From the NCBI GenBank assembly GCA_029216955.1, contig JANAVB010029819.1, positions 30,117,088 to 30,181,087 of the forward strand: a DNA stretch of 64,000 nucleotides, given 5' to 3'. Of this stretch, positions 33,764 to 44,819 are shown piece by piece. A program made the position numbers and the translations under genes. Under the pieces are notes generated by a model, which worked only from the letters and a program-made list of their open reading frames with translations, ran no database searches and was not told where the DNA came from. Position 1 is the stretch's first letter. The number at the start of each line of letters is the position of its first letter. This DNA is from Iris pallida (taxonomy: Eukaryota; Streptophyta; Magnoliopsida; Asparagales; Iridaceae).

Positions 33764-34177
33764 TCAAGGTCCAAAAAGATATGGGTATCGCTCGCGCATC
33801 CCATCCTCCCGCTTCCAGGTAGACACTCCTGGAGAATGATGCCTCCATGCGACGCGAACCAAGGGTATCACCTGGTTTCTCGGTACCTTCTCTCAGCGAT
33901 CCAGAATCTCTACTGGCTGCTCTGAATAACTGAGAGTAGGTCCCAGCTCAATCTTCGAACCATGGCTAGGGTCAGCCACATACCGTCTCAATTGTGATAC
34001 GTGGAATACGTTGTGGACACCCACTAGTGCAGGTGGCAAGTCTAGCCTGTATGCCACGTCACCGACTCTCCTGCTGATTACGAAAGGTTCGATGAAGCGC
34101 GGGCTAAGCTTTCCACCTCCACCAAAATGTATGGTACCACGAGTCGGAGATATCCTTAGAAAAACCATGTCTCCAAC
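33764..34177 (-). pseudogene. C-terminal end of a Ty3/gypsy integrase (element H)
   Basis: Minus-strand frame with GKLSPRFIEPFVISRRVGDV, ALVGVHNVFHVSQLRRYV, an ILDR motif, VIPLVRVAWRHH and a YPYLF ending at the stop 33764-33766. This is the conserved integrase C-terminal segment of plant Tekay/Del-like chromoviruses. A TGA at 33893-33895 splits it. Upstream the frame ends in TAG at 34178, so the rest of pol is missing. It fixes H as a Ty3/gypsy element on the minus strand. Confidence 0.88.
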
Positions 34178-34587
34178 CTAAACACAAACAAGGTCTTAAG
34201 TTACTAAATAATCAAATATGATCAAACAAATACGATAACAACCTACTTCTAATCCTATCTCCAGTCAACTAAGTCAACCACAGTCAATGGTCAACTACTG
34301 GTCAACAACTAGTCAATTTTTCAACATCCAAGTACTTGGTCATCAACTGGTCAACTTCTTAGGTTTTTACCTATGCTAGCTATCTAGGTGTTGGCAACTA
34401 AAAATTAGCCACAACAAAAAAACTCTATAATAGACTAACTCTTAACTTCCCAATCCTATCAAGTCACCATAAGTAAATACCTATAATCTAAGCACACAAA
34501 TCCCAATATCACATATACATAAGCTCAAGGACAACAACCCATTACATATATCCTAAGTATATCATATATATATATATATATATAGGC
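34178..34587. other. Non-coding H interior with TTGAC cluster
   Basis: No gene. Seven GTCAA words (TTGAC on the other strand, the W-box core) lie between 34263 and 34354, about 240-320 bases upstream of the TIM9 start. A TA dinucleotide tract at 34564-34584 follows. Confidence 0.6.
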
Positions 34588-34857
34588 ATGCTCGGCGATC
34601 TGGACTCACTCCCGGAGGAGGACAAGCTCCGGATGTCCTCCATGATCGACCAGCTCCAGATCCGCGATAGTTTGAGAATGTATAATTCATTGGTGGAGAG
34701 ATGCTTCACGGATTGCGTGGAGAACTTCCGCCGCAAGACTCTCGACAAACAAGAAGAAACTTGCGTCAAACGTTGTGCTGAGAAATTCTTGAAGCACTCG
34801 ATGAGGGTGGGCATGAGATTTGTAGAACTCAATCAGGGTGTTGCCACCCCTGATTAA
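34588..34857 (+). CDS. TIM9: TIM9-like coding sequence inside element H
   Basis: 89 codons from ATG 34588 to TAA 34855-34857, no lesion. Tim9 is a small chaperone of the mitochondrial intermembrane space that, with Tim10, escorts hydrophobic precursors to the inner membrane. The twin CX3C motif is present (CFTDC and CVKRC), and the stretches SMIDQLQIRDSLRMYNSLVE and EKFLKHSMRVGMRF are characteristic. From memory the plant protein is a few residues longer at its N-terminus, so the first codons (perhaps a short first exon) seem missing. The ATG follows a TA tract ending in TAG, which looks like an intron end. It lies between an integrase remnant and the H leader, antisense to H. Either a capture by the retrotransposon or a later insertion; expression is unknown. 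Confidence 0.85.
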   Translation: MLGDLDSLPEEDKLRMSSMIDQLQIRDSLRMYNSLVERCFTDCVENFRRKTLDKQEETCVKRCAEKFLKHSMRVGMRFVELNQGVATPD

Positions 34858-35058
34858 TTTCTTTCGAAGGATCCTAGTTGTTGTTGCTGGAGAGAATTAA
34901 TGCAGGATGAATACATTAATATTTCATAACATCTTTAAATTGTTTGCTGAATGGTAGCCCCGTGAGCTGAAAGGACAAAATGAAAGAATTTTGTTGTTCT
35001 TCTTTGCTAAAAATTTCAACATTTGTAGAGCTTTCAATAAGTTTTGAGGATCTGCTTA

Positions 35059-35062
<4 letters not shown>

Positions 35063-35125
<63 letters not shown>
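35063..35125. repeat. (TA)n microsatellite
   Basis: About 63 bp of near-perfect TA dinucleotides downstream of TIM9. With the tract at 34564-34584 it brackets the TIM9 segment. Confidence 0.95.
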
Positions 35126-35126
<1 letters not shown>

Positions 35127-36434
35127 CTGATCATCAAGGTGTTAAAGTATACTAAACTTACAAGGAACTGAACAATGCTTAGAAATTAGGCTAAGGATGG
35201 ATGGTCTGAAACATTAATGTAGGCAAAAGGAAATGATGCTAAGGAGACTGAATTTACAAGCAAAAGGAAAGGACATTAGGGTCCACTTGTAAAGTTAAAG
35301 TGAAAGGAAACTTACATGGTGACTGAAACATGACTTTAGATCAAATATGGCCTCTCCTCTCTATCTGGACTGAACACCTACTAACTACATGCAGGACAGT
35401 GGTCTAAAAAAAATGAACCAAACTGGTGTGCAGGGAATGCAATAGGCGGTATACTGCAAATGAGTGCATGCTACATACCAAATCAAAATACGTTACATAT
35501 ATACAAACTATATATATTTAACCCTCATAACCTCAACTCTACTCAATGTCTAATAACACACACTCCCTACCACATGCCTATCACTCCAATGAAAGGGTCA
35601 GATACTGTAGGGTTTGTTGGGACAGAACAGTGGTGTAGCATGGCTGCACATGATGATGCAGAACAATTATATGTAGAAAAATGATAGGTAGGACACATAC
35701 ATATGGAAAATTGAACCAATGCCCAGGTAGAGGCTTTGGAAGACTGAACCAACAATGAAAGAAAGGGTTTGGACATGTATTTGGACAGATGGGCTAAACA
35801 GGTATCATCTGTATCTAATACAATGAAAGGGGGACAGAACAATTGATCAAGGAAGAACTCTTATTAACAACCCACATTATATCTCCAATGTATACAACTG
35901 TCCTAAATGGACTGAACAACCATGCCCAAAAAGGTTCCGTAGGGCAGGTACTACAGGTTATAATGAAGGGTATTGCGAGGCTATCAAGTAAAGTAAAATG
36001 CTAAGAGATGTAGTATGTCACCATGTACAGAAAGTAAGGATGAGTGAAGACCTCTAACATGCATGATACTAACTCTCTAGATATGTAGAATATGTTAAAG
36101 GTTGATGGTTATATTGGTGAGTCAATAATTGGGGTCTGAACAATGGTCCAGTGAAATCTATGATGCAACATGGTAAGTAATGAAATGTTGAATGCAGTGA
36201 ACAACTTGTACAAATCTGAACCAAAGAAACAGGGTATCTAGTGAAGGTTCTGCACACTATCTATAAAGGTTGATCAAACATGACTGAACTCAACACAAAG
36301 AGAACTCAACTAAAAATAGAAAACTGGACCAAATATAGTCTAAACAACATGTCAATACCCTATACAACAATGACCTATAAATACCAACCAAACCCCTATT
36401 CCATATACCTATATCATCTGTAACCTATATATAT

Positions 36435-36436
<2 letters not shown>

Positions 36437-36485
<49 letters not shown>

Positions 36486-36505
36486 AATATATATATATAT
36501 ATATA
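36437..36505. repeat. (TA)n microsatellite, interrupted
   Basis: Two TA runs separated by a GAAAA interruption. Confidence 0.95.
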
Positions 36506-36935
36506 GACCTCTCAGTCTTAGGTGAAACTACAACTACACTCAAGGACAGTCTCTGGTTATGGGTGCCTTACTGGAAAGGATAAGGAAAAAATAATAATAA
36601 TCATCAAGGTTGTAAGGCATACTAACATCCTATATGAAAACTGGTTGGTATTATAAATAACAGAGGAAACATCTTCAATGGGTTATTATTCTAATACCAA
36701 TACTAACTATCATCTCTAGGGTATAGCCACTCAACAAGTTATCATATCATTACACTATGAAAGAACTACATATGAATAAGCTCTACAAAACTAAAATATC
36801 CTTACTCTTAAGTTATTTGATGATGGAATACAATTTTATAACAACAGAAGGGTATGATAGAGATGATATGTTTAAAAACCTTCTCAAGATATAATCTGAT
36901 AATCATATGCATCTGTCCAAAATCATGTTACTCAG

Positions 36936-37160
36936 AGTCCTCACCATGCCAGTAAGCAAGGCTACGATAAACGATAGATTCCATAACTGGGGTATGCACC
37001 TCTATAATCATGTCGTTTGGAATTCTCGCTATGCCGACTAGTATAGCTGCGAGAAATTCCAAATCTCATAACCAAGATACGTACATCCGAAGTCAGGTCT
37101 CTATATTTTCACCACGCCAGCTAATATGGCTGCGATAAACTATAGGTTCCATAATCAAGT
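36936..37160 (-). repeat. Three tandem hairpin repeats in the H leader
   Basis: Three diverged units of about 82-85 bp with the core TCACCATGCCAG...GGCTGCGATAAA (cores near 36946, 37031 and 37113). The middle unit is a strong inverted repeat: TTTGGAATTCTCGC (37016-37029) with GCGAGAAATTCCAAA (37049-37063). They lie about 340-560 bases downstream of the 5' LTR of H in element sense. Confidence 0.6.
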
Positions 37161-37476
37161 AGACGTTTTACCATCTCTGTTATTCCTGTCAACATATGTT
37201 ATCAGAAAATATCGTAACTTAGGCCATAAAATTCATCTCGATAGGAAAATCAAAATCAACAACGATCCATCAAAATCAAATTCAATAATCAAGGTGTGAG
37301 AGCGAACAAAACAAGGGAAATGATTTCAAATTGAAGTTTAAATAAGGTTCTCAAGGGTCGTCCCAGGAATCTCTCAAGGAATCCTAACTGTGATTGAGTA
37401 CCTTCAAAAATATATCCTAATCCTATTGTAGGCTGTAGTGATACTCTAGTTCGAATACCACTATATAAACTCGACC

Positions 37477-37490
37477 TGCATGGGCTACCA
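37477..37490 (-). promoter_or_regulatory. Candidate primer-binding site of H
   Basis: The minus strand reads TGGTAGCCCATGCA about ten bases after the LTR end. The TGG start suits a PBS, but I cannot name the tRNA and the offset is larger than usual. Confidence 0.3.
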
Positions 37491-37499
37491 CTAAAAATG

Positions 37500-38234
37500 T
37501 GTCACGACCCGCACAATAGAGTAAAGGCACGAGAAGTGGGTACGTCCAGCCTACGCCGCAGTGTCGATGGTAGAACGCTGTCCTAGGTCAATCATCTAAC
37601 AATATAAGGTACCTGTACAGTATATACACTCCAAATGGAGGTGACATAACAGAATACAGTCGCAATCACATCTATGATAAAAATACGATAAGATAGATAG
37701 ATATGAAAGGAATCCACAAAGAGATGCAAACATATAGAAGTCTAAGTGTCTAAGATATCATAAATCCAAAAAATATCCCAATCTCAAATACAGTAATACA
37801 TGTAAAAATGATTATTCTAAACTAATGGTGTGTCATCCACTGCTAAGGTATCCCACTGGAGATCCAGGTCACAACAATCCTCTAGGGTAGCCCCATAATA
37901 TATGGTACAGAGTACCCCGTCCTCATCCTCTGTAATATTTTCAACAGGTCTAGTCAAGACAGGAGCGAGCACAATACATCTCATGCAAATCATAACAGAT
38001 TAGGAAATATAAATATGCTAGAGAGTAAGATACATGAACTGTAAGAAGATGTACACAAAAACAAGAGAGATATTTGTAAACTGGAAATATATACATAATA
38101 AGTAAGAACTGTAAGTGACTAGTGATTCAGAGCACAAGACGGTTATGTAAACGGCACGATGTTACACACGAGTAATCTACAGAGGTTCACACGAGTAACT
38201 ATAAGATTGATCACATAACCACTTCTACTCTCCC
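37500..38234 (-). repeat. 5' LTR of H, left part
   Basis: Matches 10611-11355. Interrupted by Sirevirus C at CTCCC (38230-38234). Confidence 0.88.
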
Positions 38235-39297
38235 TGTAGGAACGAAATAGTAAAGCGTAATACTCTAGAGGGAGGGTGAATAGAGTTAGCAGCGAAATAA
38301 TGCTAATTAAAAAATGTTAGCAGCACAATCACAGAATATTAATCACAACTAAAATAAAATAAAGACAGAGTTAAGAGAGCAAACGCAAAGACAGCGATGT
38401 ATACTGGTTTTCCTCTATTGAGGACTAATCTAGTCGGTAGAACTCTTGCTACCAGTTGAATCCACTATTGGAAAAACTGCAAGTTTTCTTACGAAGTCCT
38501 TGCAACTTCTACAACGTGAGCTTTGATACGAAGAACTCGTCCAACTTCAAATGTGAAGAGGTATTCTTCAATCAAGCCTTCTGATTACAATCTCTCAGAA
38601 ACTTCTAGACCGTACCGCACTGGCTAATCGACTAGAGGATTGTAATTGGCTTGGGATCTGAATTGAAAGCTCTAGAAAACTCTTTGGAAGACTGAAAGCT
38701 TTAGATAGAGAGAAGATTGAAAGTGAATGAGTGAATTGAAATGATCGAAATCCTTCTCTATTTATAGGTGTTCTAAAGGCAGACTTCTGACAGAATTCGG
38801 ACAGAATTCGGACAGAACTCTATGAGCAAATCTCGGTCAAATTCGCAACTGCAGGAGGACCAAGTTCCAAGGATTCAAAATCACAACGGCCACCAACCGA
38901 ACTCTGGCCGAACTCGGTCCGAGTTCTGTCAGGGTTTAGTTTGGGTTTAGTTAGGGTTTTAAAAAGCTTTTTGGTGATTTTTAAAAACTTTTTTGAAAAC
39001 CTTTTTGTAAACCTTTTTGAAAGGACATTTTAAAAATATTTTGAACTCATTTAAGGGTAGCCTATTTGCCAGTACGACTCGGTGTAAAACAAATTCCTAG
39101 ACTCAAATAAAATGAAAAATACATTGCATAAGGAATTACAGACTCGAGTAGGCAAACAGATCTTCGGTCTTGAATTCAGTGGATAGCCATTCTTGATCAT
39201 GTTCAAGAGTCCGAGATGTCCCGACTAGCTTTGAATATCCAGACAGAGTTTGATCAATTATTAAAATCAGGTTGACCATATGACCAATGGGCCAACA
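38235..39297 (-). repeat. 3' LTR of element C
   Basis: 1,063 bp. TATA box TATTTATA at 38759-38766 (plus strand). 11-bp arrays: four units at 38780-38823 and three at 38897-38929. Confidence 0.95.
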
Positions 39298-39828
39298 ATC
39301 TTCCCCATTTTGATAATTGACAAACTATGAATGATATAACATTAAGCTTGTTCAAAATATCAAAAAGTAGAATTGTTCATATCCTGTATTATCTTAAAAA
39401 AATGTTAGATCATCTTTTCTTCCCCTTTGTCACTTAGCAAAATAATTGCAAAAGATAAAGCTCCCCCGCAATCAATGCATAAGTAACAAATAGTGAGAAA
39501 ACACATATAAAAGAAATAAGGCATAAGACTAGAGAAATATCACAGGCATGTATCGTCGTAAAAAAAATTATCACAGGCATGTAATTTCACAGGCAGTTAT
39601 AAAGAATGAAGCAATATAAGAAATAGTGCTATCATAAGCTGAAACTGAAACAAAGTGCTGAAATAAATTGGAATGCCATAAACTGAGGCATAATAAACAT
39701 GTCCATGAAAATAAAAGAGTACTGAAGCAAATTAGAAAGTGCTAATAATAATCAAAAAGTACTGATAATAACTTGGAATGTCGGAGCATTTCCAAGTGCA
39801 CAATAAAATATCACTCAAAATCATATAG
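39298..39828 (-). promoter_or_regulatory. 3' untranslated region with polypurine tracts, element C
   Basis: C-rich runs near 39301, 39420 and 39463 are polypurine tracts in minus sense; the first abuts the LTR. No gene. Confidence 0.6.
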
Positions 39829-41139
39829 TCACATCTCCTCATCATCATCCTCATCATCATCATCATCAACTCGACCAGCATGTCCTGAAGGACCAGCTCC
39901 ATAGGTACCAGCACCAGAAGGATGAGAAGGGGCGCCAGCGTAGAACTCACCAACAAAGTTACGAGATGGAGCACGATCAGGACGGTACCAATCATAGGCG
40001 TTACCGGGCTGGAAGTAGGCATAAACAGCCTCATCCTTACAGCGGTAACCAGAGAAAGCTGGATCTCTAGGGATAGAACCGGCTGAATGACCAGTCTGGG
40101 CGAAACGAAGATCAGCTAAGGAATTTGCAAGCGCCTGATAACGGGTGACGTCGCAGAACTCACGCTCGCGAGCCATGTCTGTCATCGAGACATGCAAAGC
40201 AGATAAATACTGAAGTATGCCCTCAAATGTCATGGCATACTGATGAGGTGGTGGAGGAGGTGCAGTAGGAGGAACATGAGGTGGAGGTGGAGCTAAAGCA
40301 GTCATGCTACGACGAAATAACTGAAGAAACTTGGGGTCAGGGTCCTGAGTACAAGTCGACAGATCGATATCGAAGCGTTGAAAGATGCGTGGGAGAATCA
40401 TCGCGTAAGAGAGATTTCTATCTCTTGTACGACAACGACCCATCATCTGAATCATGGTCTTAGGGGCAAAAAATGGAATCCCCTTAAGAATGTGGTACAT
40501 GGCGGACAGCTCAAGAGAAGTCACATCATCCTTTGAAGTGGATTTTAGAAGGATAGTGGAATAGATGATGCGATGCAATTCATAGTTAAACAAGTTCAGG
40601 TTGTTAGCCTTGAACTTTCCAGAGCGTACTCTATCAGGTGCACAGAGTTCCGCTTTGAAACTGGCGAGTGTCGTGCATTCGGGGAAATCAAATTCAGTGA
40701 TGTCAACTAGCGGTTCACCTTCGTTAGGGATACCAAGGATCTTCGCTAAGAGGTTATCATTGAAATTGATATCAATACCTCCAACACGAGTGCTCACATC
40801 AAAAGTGTTTAATATGAGATTGCAATAAAATAATCTAATGGCATTAGTTGCTATAGGAAAGCAGATTTTAACAAAAAGATATAACCCTAATGCCTCAAAG
40901 AAATGACGATGATCAGGAAATACAGTCCATTTGACTGGAGCGCCTGTGCATATGGATCTCATGGACAAGTCTCCATACCACAGTAGGGCTTGGTCTAGCG
41001 TTTGAAAGAAAAACCCGTCGAACGCGCCGTCGCTCGTTTGGACCGACAAGAAGAGGGAATCTGTATGCGGATGTGAAGATGACCCTTCCTCACTAGGGTT
41101 CGTCTTCTTTCTCTTTGAAAGATTGAATTTGGGTGCCAT
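39829..41139 (-). CDS. ORF3 of element C, intact, function unknown
   Basis: 436 codons from ATG 41139 to TGA at 39829. The frame is open further upstream to 41241, but B lacks that extension in frame and the ATG at 41139 matches the start in B, so I chose it. Basic N-terminus (FNLSKRKKTNPSEEG), conserved core with RLFYCNLIL, VGGIDINF, FKAELCAPDRVRSGKF, YELHRIIYST and LPRIFQRFDIDL, then a run of prolines (about 280-305), a second helical region, and a tail of mostly Asp and Glu. No membrane span. The intact state contrasts with the broken gag and pol of the same copy. Function unknown; resembles the putative plant transposon protein family. Confidence 0.8.
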   Translation of the reverse strand: MAPKFNLSKRKKTNPSEEGSSSHPHTDSLFLSVQTSDGAFDGFFFQTLDQALLWYGDLSMRSICTGAPVKWTVFPDHRHFFEALGLYLFVKICFPIATNAIRLFYCNLILNTFDVSTRVGGIDINFNDNLLAKILGIPNEGEPLVDITEFDFPECTTLASFKAELCAPDRVRSGKFKANNLNLFNYELHRIIYSTILLKSTSKDDVTSLELSAMYHILKGIPFFAPKTMIQMMGRCRTRDRNLSYAMILPRIFQRFDIDLSTCTQDPDPKFLQLFRRSMTALAPPPPHVPPTAPPPPPHQYAMTFEGILQYLSALHVSMTDMAREREFCDVTRYQALANSLADLRFAQTGHSAGSIPRDPAFSGYRCKDEAVYAYFQPGNAYDWYRPDRAPSRNFVGEFYAGAPSHPSGAGTYGAGPSGHAGRVDDDDDEDDDEEM

Positions 41140-41384
41140 TTGTGCAAATTGAATTAAAAATGCACTAATTGAAAAGTGGAGAAAGATGGGATTATACCTT
41201 CCGAAATCAAAGTATGTCGAAGAGAACGATGAACTCTGCACGAATCCAAATTTTGGATTGATTTCACAACTTGGATTGGAAGAAGGAGGGTGGTGAAAAA
41301 CTAGGGTTCAGGGCTCCTTCGCGGCTGCTGCTGCTGTTATGATTTAGTTTGGAAGCAATGAAGAAGAAAGGCTGCTCGGGTTCT

Positions 41385-41452
41385 GTATATATAACCTGAC
41401 ACCCTCAACCGAACTCGGGCCGAATTCGGTCAGAGCTCTGGCCGAATTCGCC
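41385..41452 (-). promoter_or_regulatory. Putative internal promoter of ORF3, element C
   Basis: Four tandem 11-bp units (41409-41419, 41420-41430, 41431-41441, 41442-41452) sit directly upstream, in minus sense, of TATA-like GGTTATATATAC (41385-41396). The ORF3 ATG is about 250 bases downstream. Confidence 0.55.
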
Positions 41453-41575
41453 TAGGGTTCTTTATAGTTGATTTTTGCCATTCTTTTTCATTGTCTCATT
41501 TCAAATATTTAATTCAAAGATTAGTCATTTCAACTTCAATTAACATAATTAATATTATTTTATAGATTAAATGTC

Positions 41576-41720
41576 GTTACACAGCGACTGTTTCAGATTA
41601 GCTGTAGGAGTACTGTCCCAGCTGGCGGAGGTTCACCGGGGAACTCTTAAGTACCGCTTCGCTTCAACCGTAGTTGTGGTGACAGACAGACTCTTTATTG
41701 GCTTGTCTCTAAAACAGTTT
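41576..41720 (-). other. Conserved post-pol structured block, element C
   Basis: GTTC (41631-41634) pairs with GAAC (41641-41644). AGCTG (41600-41604) pairs with CAGCT (41619-41623). Closely similar to the block of B and alignable with D through CCGCCAGCTGGGA. Confidence 0.65.
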
Positions 41721-41751
41721 TTGCGTAATGATATATAATCATAAAACAAAA

Positions 41752-44700
41752 TTAATTAATATTATTGACGTCCAAAATTCCTAATTCTCGACGTAAATAA
41801 TTGAAACGATCTTCCGCTAGAGGTTTAGTGAAGATGTCAGCTAATTGATTTTCAGTATCTATGTACACAAGGTTTATATCTCCATTTTGATGATGATCTC
41901 TAAGAAAGTGATGTCGAATCTCGATATGTTTAGTACGAGAGTGACATACTGGATTCTTAGTTAAATTAATAGTGCTAGTGTTATCACAGAAAATGGGAAT
42001 ATGTGTGTAAAATAAATCATAGTCTACTAGGGTTTGTTTCATCCACAAAATCTGAGCACAACAACGTCCTGCGGCGATGTACTCAGCCTCTGTTGTTGAT
42101 AGGGCTACAGAATTTTGTGTTTTACTAAACCATGAGACTAAAGCCTTGCCTAAGAAATGACATGTGCTACTGGTACTTTTTATATCAACTTTGCATCCAG
42201 CAAAATCTGCATCCGAATAACCAATAAGGTCAAAGGACTTAGTTTTGGGATACCGCAAGCCAACAGAAGAAGTACCCTTAAGGTATCGAAAGATATGCTT
42301 AACTGCTGACAGATGTGATTCCTTTGGATTAGCTTGAAAACGTGCACACAGGCAAACACTAAACATTATATCTGGACGACTAGCAGTTAAATAAAGTAAA
42401 CTACCAATCATACCTCGATACTTACGTGTGTCGACTGGCTTGCCTTGTTCATCTGAATCAAGCTTTGTTGAAGTTGCCATTGGAGTGCCAATAGGTTTGA
42501 CATTGTCCAGATCAAACTTCTTTAGCAGGTCTCTTGTGTACTTGGCTTGATTTATAAATGTCCCATTATCAGTTTGTTTGATTTGCAATCCGAGAAAGAA
42601 TTTCAGCTCTCCCATCATGCTCATCTCAAACTCATTCTGCATACACTTAGAAAATTCTTGACACAGAGATTCATCAGTAGATCCAAATATAATATCATCA
42701 ACATAGATTTGAATTAAAAGAAGTTTGCCATTAAAAGACTTAATAAACAGTGTAGTGTCAACCTTGCATTTTGAAAAACCGTTGTCAAGTAGAAAAGAGC
42801 TTAGACGATCATACCAAGTACGAGGGGCTTGTTTTAAACCGTATAAGGCTTTCTTCAACTTGAAAACATGATCAGGATTTTTGAAATCCGTGAAACCTGG
42901 AGGTTGTGCTACAAAAACTTCTTCTTTTATAAAACCATTTAAAAAAGCACGCTTGACATCCATTTGAAATAGTTTAAAATCATGAAAACATGCAAATGCA
43001 CATAACATGCGAATGGATTCTAATCTCGCAACTGGGGCATAAGTCTCATCGTAGTCGATACCTTCTTCTTGATTGTATCCTTGAGCTACGAGTCGAGCCT
43101 TATTACGAGTCACTAAACCATTCTCATTTAGTTTATTTCGGAATACCCAACGGGTACCAATGACCGGATGATCAATAGGCCTGGGAACAAGTTCCCAAAC
43201 TTAATTCCGTTCAAATTGGTTTAATTCCTCTTGCATAGCATCTATCCAAAAACTATCACTACATGCTTCATCAATAGTTTTGGGTTCTAGCTGTGAAATA
43301 AATGCAACACTAGAAACAATATCTCTACTGGATGTACGAGTACTTACTCCTTTGGTAATATCACAAATTACCAAATCTTTTGGATGATCAGCTGTAAATT
43401 TCAACCTTTTCGGTAGATTCTGAAGATAGCTGTTTCCTAGATCTTCTCTAGAAGGTTCAGCTAGTGCAGAGCTTGGTTGAGGATCAGTTGATGTTGAGCT
43501 TGATGCAGTCAGATCTTTATCACTGTCATCGATAGTCATTTGATTTAGTTCATCAAAAGTGACGTTGATTAACTCTTTGATGATCATGGTTCGTTTGTTG
43601 AAGACTCTGTATCCTTTGCTCTTGGCCGCATAACCTAAAAATATACCTTCATCGGCCTTTTCATCAAATTTTCCTAAATTGTCTTTTGTATTAAGAATAA
43701 AGCATTTACAACCAAATATTCTAAAGTATGAAACAAATGGAATTCTATCAAACCATAACTCAAATGGAGTCTTCTTCGATTTGGGTCGAATTAGAACTCT
43801 ATTGAGAACAAAGCAAGCTGTATTGACAGCTTCAGCCCAGAAATATTTGGGTAGACTAAACTGGTTTAACATCACTCTGGCCATTTCGATTAGAGTTCTG
43901 TTCTTACGTTCCACAACTCTATTTTGTTGTGGAGTCCTAGGGCAGGAGAACTCGTGTGCAAAACCGTGTGTGTCACAAAATTGCTTAAAATCAGCATTCT
44001 CAAATTCGCCTCCATGATCACTTCTGATTCGAGTGATCATGTAACCTTTTTCATTCTGTACTTTCTTGCAAAAGGCGACAAATTCGGATAATGCATCATT
44101 CTTGCGTGTCAAGAAATATACCCACGTGTATCTAGAGAAATCATCTACAATTACGAAAGCACAAAGTTTACCTTCGAGGCTAGCAACTCTGCTAGGATAT
44201 GAAGCAATTATAGAGGTCTAGTAGTACATACTGTGTTTACTGACTTGAATGTGGATCTGGTAGCTTTGTTCTTTTCACATTGGCTGCATACTGAATCCTT
44301 CTTGAATGTAATGTCCGGTAAACCGCGTACTAGCTTCTTTGTGGATAATCTTGAGATCGTATCCATATTAGCGTGACCGAGTCTCATATGCCACAGATGA
44401 CTCTCATCACTATTGGCCATTAAGCATCTACCTGAAATGTTAGTTTCTTCTAACAAATAGAAAACATATATATGTCTTCCCTGATACCTTCAAAGATAGA
44501 ACTACCAGTTGAGCTATCAACTATAGTACATTTGTCTTTGCCAAAGTTGATGCCATAACCATGATCAGCTAGATGACTTATACTGAGTAGATTATGTTTC
44601 AACTCGGTAACAAGACAGACATCCTTAATCACAGGATAGGGAGACTTACCAACATCACCGATACCAATAATATACCCTTTCAAGTTATTACCGAAGGAGA

Positions 44701-44819
44701 CGTAAGCCTTCCTTCTTTTTCTTCGACAGTGTTGCAAATAGAGTAGCGTCACCGGTCATATGCCGTGAGCAACGGCTGTCGAGGATCCATTTGCTTCTAG
44801 CATGTGAAGGGTGTTCCAC
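41752..44819 (-). pseudogene. pol of element C, broken
   Basis: Begins at 44819 in the +1 frame relative to gag, after a TAG. The protease motif is altered (DSRCSRHMTGD). A one-base insertion near 44697 is compensated by a one-base loss near 44460. A stop lies at 44208-44210, a 13-base deletion near 44190 and another stop at 43201-43203. From 43200 to 41752 the reverse transcriptase (QMDVKRAFLNG, IYVDDIIFGS) and RNase H (GYSDADFAGCKVD, TEAEYIA) are fully open. Integrase motifs SDHGGEF and VVERKNRTL are retained. Confidence 0.9.

Larger units (their letters stand above)
34858..36920. other. H interior, no recognised gene
   Basis: The first ~200 bases after the TIM9 stop look like a 3' untranslated region. 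AT tracts lie at 35063-35125 and 36437-36505. Small open frames (for example 35460-35684) show no recognisable motif. No gag, protease or reverse transcriptase remnant was found. Confidence 0.55.

Noticed and set aside
41140..41241. N-terminal extension of C ORF3
   Set aside because: The frame is open, but the corresponding B sequence is out of frame and the extension contains the donor-like leader motif; the ATG at 41139 aligns with B.
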